The position numbers were made by a program, and so were the translations under genes. From positions 1-48,131 of the IMG/VR virus record IMGVR_UViG_3300048011_000237: a stretch of DNA of 48,131 nt. The stretch is one strand, 5' to 3'. Positions 24,401 to 32,339 of this stretch are shown piece by piece; the stretch's first letter is position 1, and the number at the start of each line of letters is the position of its first letter. Below the pieces are notes generated by a model, which was not told the origin of the DNA, did not search any database, and was given only the letters and a program-made list of their open reading frames with translations. The DNA comes from a virus.

Positions 24401-25158
24401 TTTATATCTGTAATTTTATCTAGGTGTTCTATATTTATTTGATTATCAAATACTCTATTTTCTATATCAAAAACAAAAACAGACGCAACATCTCCTTCGT
24501 TATTGCCAACTAAAAGTTTTCCATTTCTTTTTGCTAAACCTCTACAGAAACCCTTATTAATGAAATATCTATCGTCATCAATGACTAGTTCATAGGCACC
24601 TGTATCAATAGTATAGAAATGTTCATCAACAATTATGTTATGACATTTTCTTCCTAATTCCTTTATCTTAGTATCTCCTCTATAAAACTCAGATGGTTTT
24701 AGATTTCTATTGTGAAATACATAGTATAACTCATCTTTAAAAAATAGACTGTTGCAATGAGATTTTTTAGGAAGAACTTTAAAGAATGAACTGCCGTCAT
24801 CTAAATTATGTATACCAATTGAGTTTTCGTGTGTATTCGCAACATACATGATATTGTCTTTCTTTAATATTTGATGCGTGTTAAAAAAACTAGTAATAGG
24901 TAATAGACCTTTGAATGTGTAATCATTGATATCGTAGATACCTATTTTAGTATGATTTGCAATGTAAATATTATCTTCATCATAAGTTATGCCAAAGGGT
25001 CTAAAGGTTGGTCTGGTGTTTTTGCCTGATTTCATTCCTTCAACTGACAAGTCATCTAATTCAGGAGTGTAGGGTTTGACCAATTGTAGTTCAAAATTAT
25101 CATTGTATACAAGAAAAGATACTCTGTTATCTTTTTTTGTACCAGTTATTATTATCAT
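24391..25158 (-). CDS. Beta-propeller (NHL/WD-like) protein
   Basis: A 255-residue protein of repeating four-strand units. Examples are RPFGITYDEDNIYIANHTKI, then NIMYVANTHENSIGIHNLDD, then NGKLLVGNNEGDVASVFVFD, spaced at about 45 residues, which suggests a 5-6-bladed propeller. No signal peptide is visible. I choose the ATG at 25158, which overlaps the upstream stop by 4 bp (ATGA) and follows GGAAGAAG. It may bind a ligand or a partner of the neighbouring enzymes; this is inference from the operon. Confidence 0.68.
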   Translation of the reverse strand: MIIITGTKKDNRVSFLVYNDNFELQLVKPYTPELDDLSVEGMKSGKNTRPTFRPFGITYDEDNIYIANHTKIGIYDINDYTFKGLLPITSFFNTHQILKKDNIMYVANTHENSIGIHNLDDGSSFFKVLPKKSHCNSLFFKDELYYVFHNRNLKPSEFYRGDTKIKELGRKCHNIIVDEHFYTIDTGAYELVIDDDRYFINKGFCRGLAKRNGKLLVGNNEGDVASVFVFDIENRVFDNQINIEHLDKITDIKCI

Positions 25159-25748
25159 CTTCTTCCACAGTTTTTTTCTGCTCTGTGCCATACATTGTAG
25201 TTGTTGCCTACAACTAATGCCATTAAAAGATTTATATTATTCATAGTTTTTGGTTCTAGAGTCTGTCGTTCTATATCAGAATTGATTGCAGGTATGAGAA
25301 CAAGTGTTTTAACAAGAAACATTTGTGGTACTGATGGTTGTTCACCAACAATTGGATTTATTTCATAAACACAATTGTATTTAAGTCCACGATAAGTTGT
25401 ATAGATATCTGCAAGTTGTAGTGTGGTAAATGTAATCCACTGCTTAGTTGTGATTGGGTCAGATAGTGTAAATTGTGACTTGTTCTGATTTTCCTTTAAC
25501 TGTAATTCTATCAACTCTAGTGAATGCTCTGTCTGGACATAGTTGATAAGTTCTTTCTGATAACAACAAGTCCACCCCATTATAATTTCTTGTTTGGCCT
25601 TCGAGTCTAGCGCCCAAGTTGACGGCATCTCCGATGACGGAATAGTCAAATCTAAGTTCGGAACCCATGTTTCCGACAATACATTCGCCTGAACTGATAC
25701 CGATGCCCACATTAATAGGAGGCAGGTTAAGAGGTTTAAGTTCTTCAT
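25155..25748 (-). CDS. Putative membrane/exported protein overlapping the cyclase 3' end
   Basis: A 197-codon frame. Residues 1-22 look like a signal peptide (MKNLNLLTCLLLMWASVSVQ, then AN), but about 290 nt of this frame lie inside the cyclase gene in another frame. After the cyclase stop, residues about 97-197 are certain to be free coding sequence. They contain FTTLQLADIYTTYRGL and INPIVGEQPSVPQMFLVK, typical of small membrane proteins with two or three helices. Either the whole frame is overprinted, or translation starts near 25460-25500 from a non-ATG codon. No function is recognised. Confidence 0.5.
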   Translation of the reverse strand: MKNLNLLTCLLLMWASVSVQANVLSETWVPNLDLTIPSSEMPSTWALDSKAKQEIIMGWTCCYQKELINYVQTEHSLELIELQLKENQNKSQFTLSDPITTKQWITFTTLQLADIYTTYRGLKYNCVYEINPIVGEQPSVPQMFLVKTLVLIPAINSDIERQTLEPKTMNNINLLMALVVGNNYNVWHRAEKNCGRR

Positions 25749-27297
25749 TTAATTCCTTTGTTGCATCTAGGACTTCTAGTGCTGATTTTACGGCAAGGTC
25801 TGCGTGGTTTTCACAATCAAGTGGTGCATTCCAAAAACTCATTATGCAATCCCCCATATACTTATCTATGGTTCCACTATTATTTAGTATGATTTTAGTT
25901 TGCATATCTAAAAACTTATTAATGAGTTCTACTAAACCTTCTGGATCATCTTTCTGCATATAGTGTTCGCTTATGGGAGTGAATCCGATTATGTCCATAA
26001 ACATGAAAGTCATCTCTCTTCTATCTCCGCCAAGTCTAAGTTTACTTGGGTCTTTTTGTAGTTCTTCAATCATGTCAGGAGATAAATACTTTTGGAACTG
26101 CTTCTTAATTTGTTCTTTGAGTTGGTAAGTAGTATAGTATTGGTTAAAAGAAGCGTGTCCGAAAACAACAACGGAGCTTAACGATGACCAGAAGATATCG
26201 AAAAGAACGAGATTGTAAAACCACAAATAGTGACTTAACCCCACCTGAAGTAAAACGAACCCTACAGAGACTATCGCCGAGAAGGCTGTGGGAAGTTTGT
26301 AGACCGATACCAGTATTCCTAGAAGGACTAACAGAAGAAGAAAAGTCTCGAGCATTTCAAGAGTCTCGGATACATGTATTTGAACTCCTGACGAAACGGT
26401 TTGGATTAGGTGTGCTTGAACTTCGTGAGGATACATTACACCCATTGGGGTTGAAACTGGAATAGATAACCCCTCAGCGGTTAGTCCATAGACTAGAATC
26501 TTTCCTTCTATATCAGAATCTTGCAAGTCTGCAAATGAGATAGATTCGAATTCGTTCCAATACGAAATCATCAAGTCTGCACTTGATGTGGTCTCTATTG
26601 GTTTGTCTCTTCCCATTTTAACCCATTCAATACCTGCATCAGCAGTTACCCTAGTTTGATAATTGGGTTGGTCATAGTATGCTCTGAGAACTTCGAATCC
26701 TAAACTTGGATATAATTGACCATTTGCCTGGATGACTAGCGGAATCGCTCTGTTTGTTCCGTCAAAATTTGGTGTATTCGCCACAGGTGGTGTGGCAACT
26801 GTCACGCCCATACCCCAAGCTGAGTTTTGTAATTCGGTTCGGGGACTTACTAAACCTGAAAAGTTCCATACATGGTCTTGTATATTACCATCTCCGAATA
26901 CAGATGTATTTACAAATGGTGCGTTGCCTGATTCTTTTTGAATTGTTGGTGCTGATGATAATATCGTTAATCTGTTTTCTAGTGCCTCTGCAAAGACTTC
27001 ATCACCACCGAATCTATCTTCTTCTGCGAATAGTATATTGAATACATGAGTATTTGAGTGATGTGTTTCCCATAATGTATCTGCGTATATGTCTCTAGGG
27101 AAAGGATATTGACCGTACTTCTCTATTGCCTTTTCATCTATGTTGACCAGTAGTATGTCGTCTACTATCACTTTTTCTTTTTGTTGATGTAGAACATCGA
27201 AGTAAGACCATCTAACATTATCTATTAGATAAGGCGACCATATCTTTATGCCCACGAGTGCAATGATGGTTATAAGTACAGTTTTCCAATTATACAT
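25459..27297 (-). CDS. CHASE2-domain adenylate/guanylate cyclase (class III)
   Basis: A 612-residue membrane sensor. TM1 is residues about 6-22. A periplasmic CHASE2-like domain spans 25-300. Three transmembrane helices lie at about 315-390. The class III catalytic domain is at 415-600. Catalytic residues are in place: metal Asp in FMFMDIIGFT (435), Asp in KYMGDCIMSF (483), and transition-state Asn and Arg in DAVNLGARLE (560 and 564). It should make cAMP (or cGMP) on sensing a periplasmic signal. Full-length sensor cyclases are exceptional in phages. It lies downstream of a FecR-domain and curli gene cluster. Confidence 0.92.
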   Translation of the reverse strand: MYNWKTVLITIIALVGIKIWSPYLIDNVRWSYFDVLHQQKEKVIVDDILLVNIDEKAIEKYGQYPFPRDIYADTLWETHHSNTHVFNILFAEEDRFGGDEVFAEALENRLTILSSAPTIQKESGNAPFVNTSVFGDGNIQDHVWNFSGLVSPRTELQNSAWGMGVTVATPPVANTPNFDGTNRAIPLVIQANGQLYPSLGFEVLRAYYDQPNYQTRVTADAGIEWVKMGRDKPIETTSSADLMISYWNEFESISFADLQDSDIEGKILVYGLTAEGLSIPVSTPMGVMYPHEVQAHLIQTVSSGVQIHVSETLEMLETFLLLLVLLGILVSVYKLPTAFSAIVSVGFVLLQVGLSHYLWFYNLVLFDIFWSSLSSVVVFGHASFNQYYTTYQLKEQIKKQFQKYLSPDMIEELQKDPSKLRLGGDRREMTFMFMDIIGFTPISEHYMQKDDPEGLVELINKFLDMQTKIILNNSGTIDKYMGDCIMSFWNAPLDCENHADLAVKSALEVLDATKELNEELKPLNLPPINVGIGISSGECIVGNMGSELRFDYSVIGDAVNLGARLEGQTRNYNGVDLLLSERTYQLCPDRAFTRVDRITVKGKSEQVTIYTI

Positions 27298-27363
27298 AGA
27301 TATCTATCAGGTTACCCTTTTTCCATTCGAGTAGTCGATATCTCCTGTATCTGTTTTGTGGCA

Positions 27364-27543
27364 CTATTCAATTGTGGGCCACGCAAAAAAGAATATGTAT
27401 AGACAAACACCAATGAGTGATATTGCAAGAACTGTTGACCAGAAACTTGACCACCATTGTTGTTTTTTCTTTCTACGATATTCGTTAACCATTGCGATGG
27501 TCCTTTCTCGTGCATCTTTTGAAAATGGATTCGCTTCATTCAT
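27364..27543 (-). CDS. Small single-TM protein (59 aa)
   Basis: A 59-residue ORF: a charged N-terminus (MNEANPFSKDARERTIAMVN), a basic KKKQQWW segment, then a TM helix (VLAISLIGVCLYIFFFAW). Its ATG overlaps the stop of the 33-aa ORF by 4 bp (ATGA). A different frame of 75 codons over the same DNA is less plausible: it lacks the TM signature and the coupling. It sits between the curli genes and the cyclase. Confidence 0.65.
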   Translation of the reverse strand: MNEANPFSKDARERTIAMVNEYRRKKKQQWWSSFWSTVLAISLIGVCLYIFFFAWPTIE

Positions 27544-27641
27544 AATATTAAACCGATAATAAAACCTATGTTTAGTCCTAAAGAACAGACTAAGATAAAG
27601 TCTTTTTTAAAAGAATACGGTATCATGTCGATTGTGTTCAT
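27540..27641 (-). CDS. Micro-membrane protein (33 aa)
   Basis: A 33-codon ORF (MNTIDMIPYSFKKDF, then a TM helix ILVCSLGLNIGFIIGLIL). Its start and stop both overlap neighbouring genes by 4 bp (ATGA), making a chain of coupled micro-membrane genes. Function unknown. Confidence 0.55.
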   Translation of the reverse strand: MNTIDMIPYSFKKDFILVCSLGLNIGFIIGLIL

Positions 27642-27895
27642 GAGAATTTCTTCTGTATTCGTTTATAGATATAGTATATAGACAGTCCATAAGTAGCGAG
27701 AACAGTCATTGTAAAACCTATGTAAATAAGTTCTATTGGTGTTAGGAAGAGAACTTGCCAAACGAAATCAGATGCAGCTTCTACATCACCCAAAGATTCA
27801 GGCATGACCATATCGTTCTCTTCAAAGAGTTCTAATATGTCGTCATACTCTTCTTCAGTGAGACACTCGTAAAACTCAGGTGGACATTCACTCAT
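27638..27895 (-). CDS. Small membrane protein (85 aa)
   Basis: An 85-residue protein with a very acidic N-terminal half (residues 1-45, with EEEYDDILELFEEND) and a membrane helix (about 50-75, PIELIYIGFTMTVLATYGLS) followed by a basic tail KRIQKKFS. It overlaps the curlin-like gene by 4 bp at the start and the 33-aa gene by 4 bp at the stop. It is part of the curli-to-cyclase operon. Function unknown; an adaptor between envelope proteins is one possibility. Confidence 0.68.
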   Translation of the reverse strand: MSECPPEFYECLTEEEYDDILELFEENDMVMPESLGDVEAASDFVWQVLFLTPIELIYIGFTMTVLATYGLSIYYIYKRIQKKFS

Positions 27896-28662
27896 TGTTG
27901 GGTCACCGATGTACTACAACCACCGACTGTCATGCAATCGACTGATATAGTATAAGACTGAGTACCACTAGTACCAAATTGTAATAATGTTAAGTCTGTT
28001 CCATATAAACCATCAAGAGTTATATTTGCAGTGTGATTTGCACTAGTTCCTTTCTGACGGACATACACATCGTTATAATCATTGTAGATTGTTAAGTTTG
28101 TAGTTTTTACACCATTGCCTTGTTGTTTGATTTGAACTTCGTTATGGTCACCTGCTAAATGCAAATCAAAGTTATGACCATCCCATGCATTATGTTGATT
28201 TGTTTGTTGAACTGCTAATTTGTTATAGTCGCCATACATTGTAATGTCTATCTCGTGTCCGCCACCTTCACTACCATCATGACTCCAATCTAAATTTGTT
28301 TCGGAGTCTAGTGAATCCCAAGTAATGCCTTGACCAAGTTTCATTTTGTTACCAGTACCACTGACCTCATCAAATACAATTGAGTTGGGATAAGTATAAC
28401 TTGATGATGTATTGTGTATGTTGTATTGAACCATATACACACCTAGACTAGAAGCATTAATATATGAATTAGCATCTAACATTTTAATTTCATTATCGAA
28501 ACCAATTTGTTCTATACCTAGTTCAAAATTATCTCCGCTTTGTTCAATAGATATAACATTGTCATCAGCGTATACAGGAAATACCATGAGATAACAAGCA
28601 CCCCATGGTAGTATCCAGTATTTGTAAAATTTATTTTTTAATTTGTTTAAAAAATCCACCAT
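27892..28662 (-). CDS. Curlin-like (CsgA/CsgB-type) repeat protein
   Basis: A 256-residue exported protein. The signal peptide is residues about 1-33 (hydrophobic WILPWGACYLMVFPVYA, cleaved before DD). The mature part has curlin-type repeats with the x-Q-x-G-x-x-N spacing: ISIEQSGDNFELGIEQIGFD, QIKQQGNG, and a VYVRQKG strand. Curlins form extracellular amyloid nucleated by CsgB and secreted through CsgG. Here Gln/Asn ladders are irregular, so amyloid formation is not assured. I start at 28662 (AGGAT upstream), overlapping the 51-aa gene by 16 bp. Confidence 0.82.
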   Translation of the reverse strand: MVDFLNKLKNKFYKYWILPWGACYLMVFPVYADDNVISIEQSGDNFELGIEQIGFDNEIKMLDANSYINASSLGVYMVQYNIHNTSSSYTYPNSIVFDEVSGTGNKMKLGQGITWDSLDSETNLDWSHDGSEGGGHEIDITMYGDYNKLAVQQTNQHNAWDGHNFDLHLAGDHNEVQIKQQGNGVKTTNLTIYNDYNDVYVRQKGTSANHTANITLDGLYGTDLTLLQFGTSGTQSYTISVDCMTVGGCSTSVTQQ

Positions 28663-28802
28663 AATAATAATCCTAAAATTAATCCCTCGGTGTATGACAC
28701 CCATAACATTTCATATTCATCTAAACCAAAATAGTCGGCAACTTCCCATGTTAGGTTTTCATGCCATTGTCTTAGTTTAGTAAAGTCAATATTTATGCTC
28801 AT
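28647..28802 (-). CDS. Small membrane protein (51 aa)
   Basis: A 51-residue ORF with an N-terminal soluble part (MSINIDFTKLRQWHENLTWE) and a C-terminal membrane helix ending GLILGLLLWWIF. I prefer the ATG at 28802 over 28856 because AAGGAGAGATTT lies directly before it and the longer frame would overlap the FecR gene. It sits between the FecR-domain gene and a curlin-like gene. Function unknown. Confidence 0.62.
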   Translation of the reverse strand: MSINIDFTKLRQWHENLTWEVADYFGLDEYEMLWVSYTEGLILGLLLWWIF

Positions 28803-28812
28803 AAATCTCTCC

Positions 28813-29964
28813 TTAATCTTGTCGTATAACAATTGTAATTCCATCTCCATCTCCAAATGTCATGACACCTGAGTATCCTGGAACTTCGGCATCTATAATA
28901 CCTGAACCACCACTTGTTATAATTATATTTATGACTCCTTGGACATCACGAAAGAAAACTAAGTCTCCGTCTTGTTCGAAAACATTAAACTGAGAATCTT
29001 TGTTGAAACCTTGTGAGGCACCTTTAAGTGCAAACCCAGCTAATTCAGTACCCGAACTACTTTTGGAACCTAACGATACCGTGGTTCTCTCTAATTCTTC
29101 TATAACATCTAATAAGTCTTGTAAAAAATCCACATCCAAATAATCTATGTCCAACTCTGAAAATGATAAATCTTCAGTCGTATCGGCCAAAGCATCTCCC
29201 TCAAGTTCATTGAACTCTAAGAAGTCTACATCTAATAGACCTTGGTCATCATAGTTTTCATCTTGATAGGATTCTTCCATCGCATTTCGTATTTCCGAAG
29301 GCGGATTTACGATGAACATGTTGTCAATCAGACTCGGTGTAATACCTTGAACCGTGACTGCTGTAGTTGGTGATGAATCAAACGATGCAACAGTAGTTGC
29401 CTGATATGGTTGATTTAAAACAACTTCACCACCGTCATTATAAACTAGTATTTCTCCAGATGATTCACCTGTATCTTCATCCGGAAGTAAGATTACCATA
29501 GTCCTTCCCAACTCATCAATGGTGGTTGTAAAATCTGTCCCTCTCATTGTGATATTGGCTGTAGGAGTAGATACATCTACATTTTGTTTTTTAATTCTTG
29601 AACCACCACCCGAGGCGAATCGTGCTGTGCCTCGTGCCATTCGTATTGACATTTTGGATAAACTTGGGTCGGGGTCGTAATATGCCTCGTCTATGTAAAC
29701 GAGTGAGTTTTCTGTTAAACTCAATTTTTCATTATCTAAAAATTGTATGAGCATACGCCCATTGGCAGTCTCTGCTTCATCATACATGTTGATGTCTGTA
29801 CCGACATCTGTTAGAATTCTGTCCTGCTCTCTTTTTACAGATGTGACACCTGTAGATTCAATTACACCGCCAATGGGCTCAGCCCAGCTGAACCCACCAG
29901 CGAATAATAAAAAGAAACTAACTATCGCTGCCGGAATCTTTTTGTGTAATCTGAATAATCGCAT
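28813..29964 (-). CDS. FecR-domain exported protein
   Basis: A 383-residue exported protein. The signal peptide is residues about 8-29 (PAAIVSFFLLFAGGFSWAEP). The FecR domain (about 35-180) has the LSLTENSLVYIDEAYYDPDP and TPTANITMRGTDFTTTIDEL signatures of this beta-strand domain. The C-terminal half is acidic. FecR domains transmit signals across the periplasm, and in bacteria often sit next to CHASE2 cyclases. The start is ATG 29964 or GTG 29970; neither has a clear Shine-Dalgarno. It overlaps the curlin-like gene 29918-30652. Confidence 0.88.
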   Translation of the reverse strand: MRLFRLHKKIPAAIVSFFLLFAGGFSWAEPIGGVIESTGVTSVKREQDRILTDVGTDINMYDEAETANGRMLIQFLDNEKLSLTENSLVYIDEAYYDPDPSLSKMSIRMARGTARFASGGGSRIKKQNVDVSTPTANITMRGTDFTTTIDELGRTMVILLPDEDTGESSGEILVYNDGGEVVLNQPYQATTVASFDSSPTTAVTVQGITPSLIDNMFIVNPPSEIRNAMEESYQDENYDDQGLLDVDFLEFNELEGDALADTTEDLSFSELDIDYLDVDFLQDLLDVIEELERTTVSLGSKSSSGTELAGFALKGASQGFNKDSQFNVFEQDGDLVFFRDVQGVINIIITSGGSGIIDAEVPGYSGVMTFGDGDGITIVIRQD

Positions 29965-30652
29965 TGTCACTGTTTACATTAAGATTGACATTTGCATTAG
30001 GTGTTGCACACCCTCCGCCAGAAGCTGCACATGTGCCTGATATCTGAGTGATATCAACATCAGCACTGTCTCCTGTAAAATCAAAATTAAGTGTTTGTGA
30101 ACCATCTTTTTGCAATGTATTGAAATTAGAACTAGAACCAGTCACATCGAAATTCCATGTGACATCATCTGATTCCCAATCAATATCAAAAACATTACTA
30201 CTTCCAATGAGAACTAAATCCGCATTTAATCTCTCTGCACTTGCAACAGCACCTTGGTCGATATCGAATGTATTCGAATCGCCTGTCATTGCGAAATTGA
30301 TGTCTGAATCATCTGAACTACCTGTAGAACCTATGTTCCAGTCAATAGCGTTAGAATCACCAGTCATCGATATAGCGTAGTTCGATGTATCGGCAACGAG
30401 AGGTCCGAATAACAAGTTCTTGTTACCTATCATATCTATGTTGAAATCCAAAGTCACACCAGTAATGGTCATGTTTGAACCAGAACCACTTGAAAAGTCG
30501 TTTAGTCCTACTTTGTTACCAAAACCAACTTGGTCAACATATAATTTTAGAGTATCACCAACTTGTGTTATCATAATCTCATTATCATCAGTTGCAGCTG
30601 CGAAAACGAATGGTGTCGACATTAGTAATAAAATACTTAAAATTTTATTCAT
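29918..30652 (-). CDS. Curlin-like exported repeat protein
   Basis: A 244-residue exported protein. The signal peptide is MNKILSILLLMSTPFVFA, cleaved before AAT. The first repeats are of curlin type: EIMITQVGDTLKLYVDQVGF. Later repeats are spaced at about 20-24 residues with GDSNxhD or GSSNxFDID cores, ending QITQKDSG. These form stacked beta arcs, consistent with a secreted beta-solenoid or amyloid subunit. It has an excellent Shine-Dalgarno (AAAAGGAGAAGAAA, then ATG) and overlaps csgG by 8 bp. Confidence 0.84.
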   Translation of the reverse strand: MNKILSILLLMSTPFVFAAATDDNEIMITQVGDTLKLYVDQVGFGNKVGLNDFSSGSGSNMTITGVTLDFNIDMIGNKNLLFGPLVADTSNYAISMTGDSNAIDWNIGSTGSSDDSDINFAMTGDSNTFDIDQGAVASAERLNADLVLIGSSNVFDIDWESDDVTWNFDVTGSSSNFNTLQKDGSQTLNFDFTGDSADVDITQISGTCAASGGGCATPNANVNLNVNSDNAIIQITQKDSGSDS

Positions 30653-31610
30653 TTTCTTCTCCTTTTATTGAGTGTAAATCATTTACACCATCACTATTGT
30701 GTGGGTGTCTATGACCTTCCTCTATTTTCCAAAAACCCCTATCATGCCCTTGGTAGATTAATTCCAGTACGGCAGCCTCAATAGCTGTTCGTACCGCATA
30801 TGTCACTGACTCATTATTACCCACTCCGTCCTCGAACTCTAGCAATTGTGTACCTTCTTCAATGAATCGGAATACATCGCCGCCTGAACCATAAGAAAGG
30901 ATAGTCTTTCTTGTTTGGACATTCAATAATACTTCACCTGTTAGAACTGAAACAGCTCTCATACTAACCGTGACAGCATCTTGACGATACTGTCTACTAA
31001 CTCCAATTCCTAGTGTCCTTGCGCCTCGACCACCAGTTAATAAATTGGAATCATAACCTATTATACCACCCTCTATTATCATACCTGCGAATAGTAAGGG
31101 TTGTAAATTTTGAAACTTGTCTTCGCCTTGTTGTTTAGCAAAGTCTTGTCTAGCAGAACGAATGATTTGTCTCTCTCTTACTAAGTTGTCTATGCCATGT
31201 CTTTCAACAACTCTAAACCATGTTCCTTTACCTGCCGTTTTAAGTGCATCAATAACCATTTCGGTTGCACCTTGTGTCACAGCAGTAGAAAATGATGCGA
31301 GATTATCTTCTGCCTTTCTTTGACCAGTCTTATCTATAAAATTATAAACTGCAACAGTAGGTCTTTCTTTTGCCTTAGGCAAATTCAGTAGTTCTAAATG
31401 TGAAGGTAGATTAATTACAGTAGCATTTTCTACACATATGTAATTTCTAGACCATGCCTTTGCGACACCTGTGACAACATCTCTGCCGAAACCCTCATCA
31501 AATCTTCCTGTCTCATAGGCACAATCTGCTGGGTTGTCTGACCACTTTGGAACAGATGCACATCCAGATAGTAAAAGTACGCAGGTGAGTAAATATTTAA
31601 CCAGTTCCAT
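30645..31610 (-). CDS. csgG: CsgG-like curli secretion lipoprotein
   Basis: A 321-residue lipoprotein of the CsgG family, which forms the nonameric outer-membrane curlin channel. The lipobox is VLLLSGCASV. The family signature is VAVYNFIDKTGQRK, then GATEMVIDALKTAG, FRVVERHGIDNLVRERQII, and GGRGARTLG. I use the ATG at 31610, which puts the signal peptide at the N-terminus and overlaps csgF by 14 bp. A longer frame from 31682 lies inside csgF. The length is a little above E. coli CsgG (277). Confidence 0.93.
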   Translation of the reverse strand: MELVKYLLTCVLLLSGCASVPKWSDNPADCAYETGRFDEGFGRDVVTGVAKAWSRNYICVENATVINLPSHLELLNLPKAKERPTVAVYNFIDKTGQRKAEDNLASFSTAVTQGATEMVIDALKTAGKGTWFRVVERHGIDNLVRERQIIRSARQDFAKQQGEDKFQNLQPLLFAGMIIEGGIIGYDSNLLTGGRGARTLGIGVSRQYRQDAVTVSMRAVSVLTGEVLLNVQTRKTILSYGSGGDVFRFIEEGTQLLEFEDGVGNNESVTYAVRTAIEAAVLELIYQGHDRGFWKIEEGHRHPHNSDGVNDLHSIKGEENE

Positions 31611-32085
31611 CTGAGTCTTGTCCAAAGTTTCCTGTTCCGATTGGTATCTCAATAACTGTTTCTGTTCCATCGGAATCAACAATTGTCATTCGTATAAATT
31701 CTGAACCATCTTCGTTAGTCATTACTTCATATGTGACAACATTGCCCTCTAAACTAAATGAACCAAATCTAACTGAACCGTCATTCGAAAACATAGACTC
31801 AACCAATTGTTTTGCCATTTGAGCATAAATTCGTGATTCTAAATTACGAATAAATTTGGCCATGGTTGTATTGTCTTCTGCCCTTTCAGCTGCCTTTCTA
31901 GCAGATTCAAGTGCATCTTCTATTTCTTTTTTTCTTGTAAACTCTTGGTTCTCAACGGTTAGGTAATGTGATGCTGTGCCTATTCCACTGAAACTAGGGT
32001 TTTTAAATTTATGTTTTATATCAGCCTGTACGCTTTCGCTAATACAGAATACTGAAACTAAGAATATGATTTGTAATAATTTCAT
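31597..32085 (-). CDS. csgF: CsgF-like curli assembly factor
   Basis: A 162-residue protein with a signal peptide (MKLLQIIFLVSVFCISESVQ, cleaved before AD) and the CsgF marker KFKNPSFSGIG directly after, which is the part that inserts into the CsgG pore. The remainder has AERAEDNTTMAKFIRNLESR and C-terminal strands (VTYEVMTNEDGSEFIRMTIV). The length is near that of E. coli CsgF (138). It precedes csgG with overlap. No csgE is recognised. Confidence 0.9.
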   Translation of the reverse strand: MKLLQIIFLVSVFCISESVQADIKHKFKNPSFSGIGTASHYLTVENQEFTRKKEIEDALESARKAAERAEDNTTMAKFIRNLESRIYAQMAKQLVESMFSNDGSVRFGSFSLEGNVVTYEVMTNEDGSEFIRMTIVDSDGTETVIEIPIGTGNFGQDSDGTG

Positions 32086-32339
32086 TTCTTTTTCACCTCT
32101 TCCTTTTTGGCATTCTCTTTCATCTCTAAAACTACATCTACTTTTTGTTGTAGTCTTATTAAGTCTTGGTCTAACATTCTTGTTTGGTCTATTACTTTAA
32201 TTAATTGAAAGTGCATTTTTTCAATTTCGGGTTCTAGTTTTTCACCTACAAACCACCAAATGTAATATATGAAATAACCGAGTCCTACTGCCATCACAAT
32301 GGGAAATCCGAAATCGGAGATTAATTGTGCAATGTCCAT
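32082..32339 (-). CDS. Membrane protein with coiled coil (85 aa)
   Basis: An 85-residue protein: TM helix at residues about 11-30 (GFPIVMAVGLGYFIYYIWWF), then a long coiled coil (KMHFQLIKVIDQTRMLDQDL) and a Lys/Glu tail. I recall similar proteins in marine T4-like phages. The design fits a small holin-like or membrane scaffold protein. It overlaps csgF by 4 bp and abuts the similar 98-aa gene, so it probably belongs to the late curli unit. Confidence 0.74.
   Translation of the reverse strand: MDIAQLISDFGFPIVMAVGLGYFIYYIWWFVGEKLEPEIEKMHFQLIKVIDQTRMLDQDLIRLQQKVDVVLEMKENAKKEEVKKK

Noticed and set aside
26184-26465. A 93-codon plus-strand frame that looks protein-like (Glu/Arg/Leu rich).
   Set aside because: It is antisense to the cyclase membrane and CHASE2 region, has no ribosome site, and the minus-strand protein there is clearly real.
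27312-27539. A 75-codon minus-strand frame.
   Set aside because: The overlapping 59-codon frame (27364-27543) has a clear TM helix and ATGA coupling; the 75-codon one has neither.
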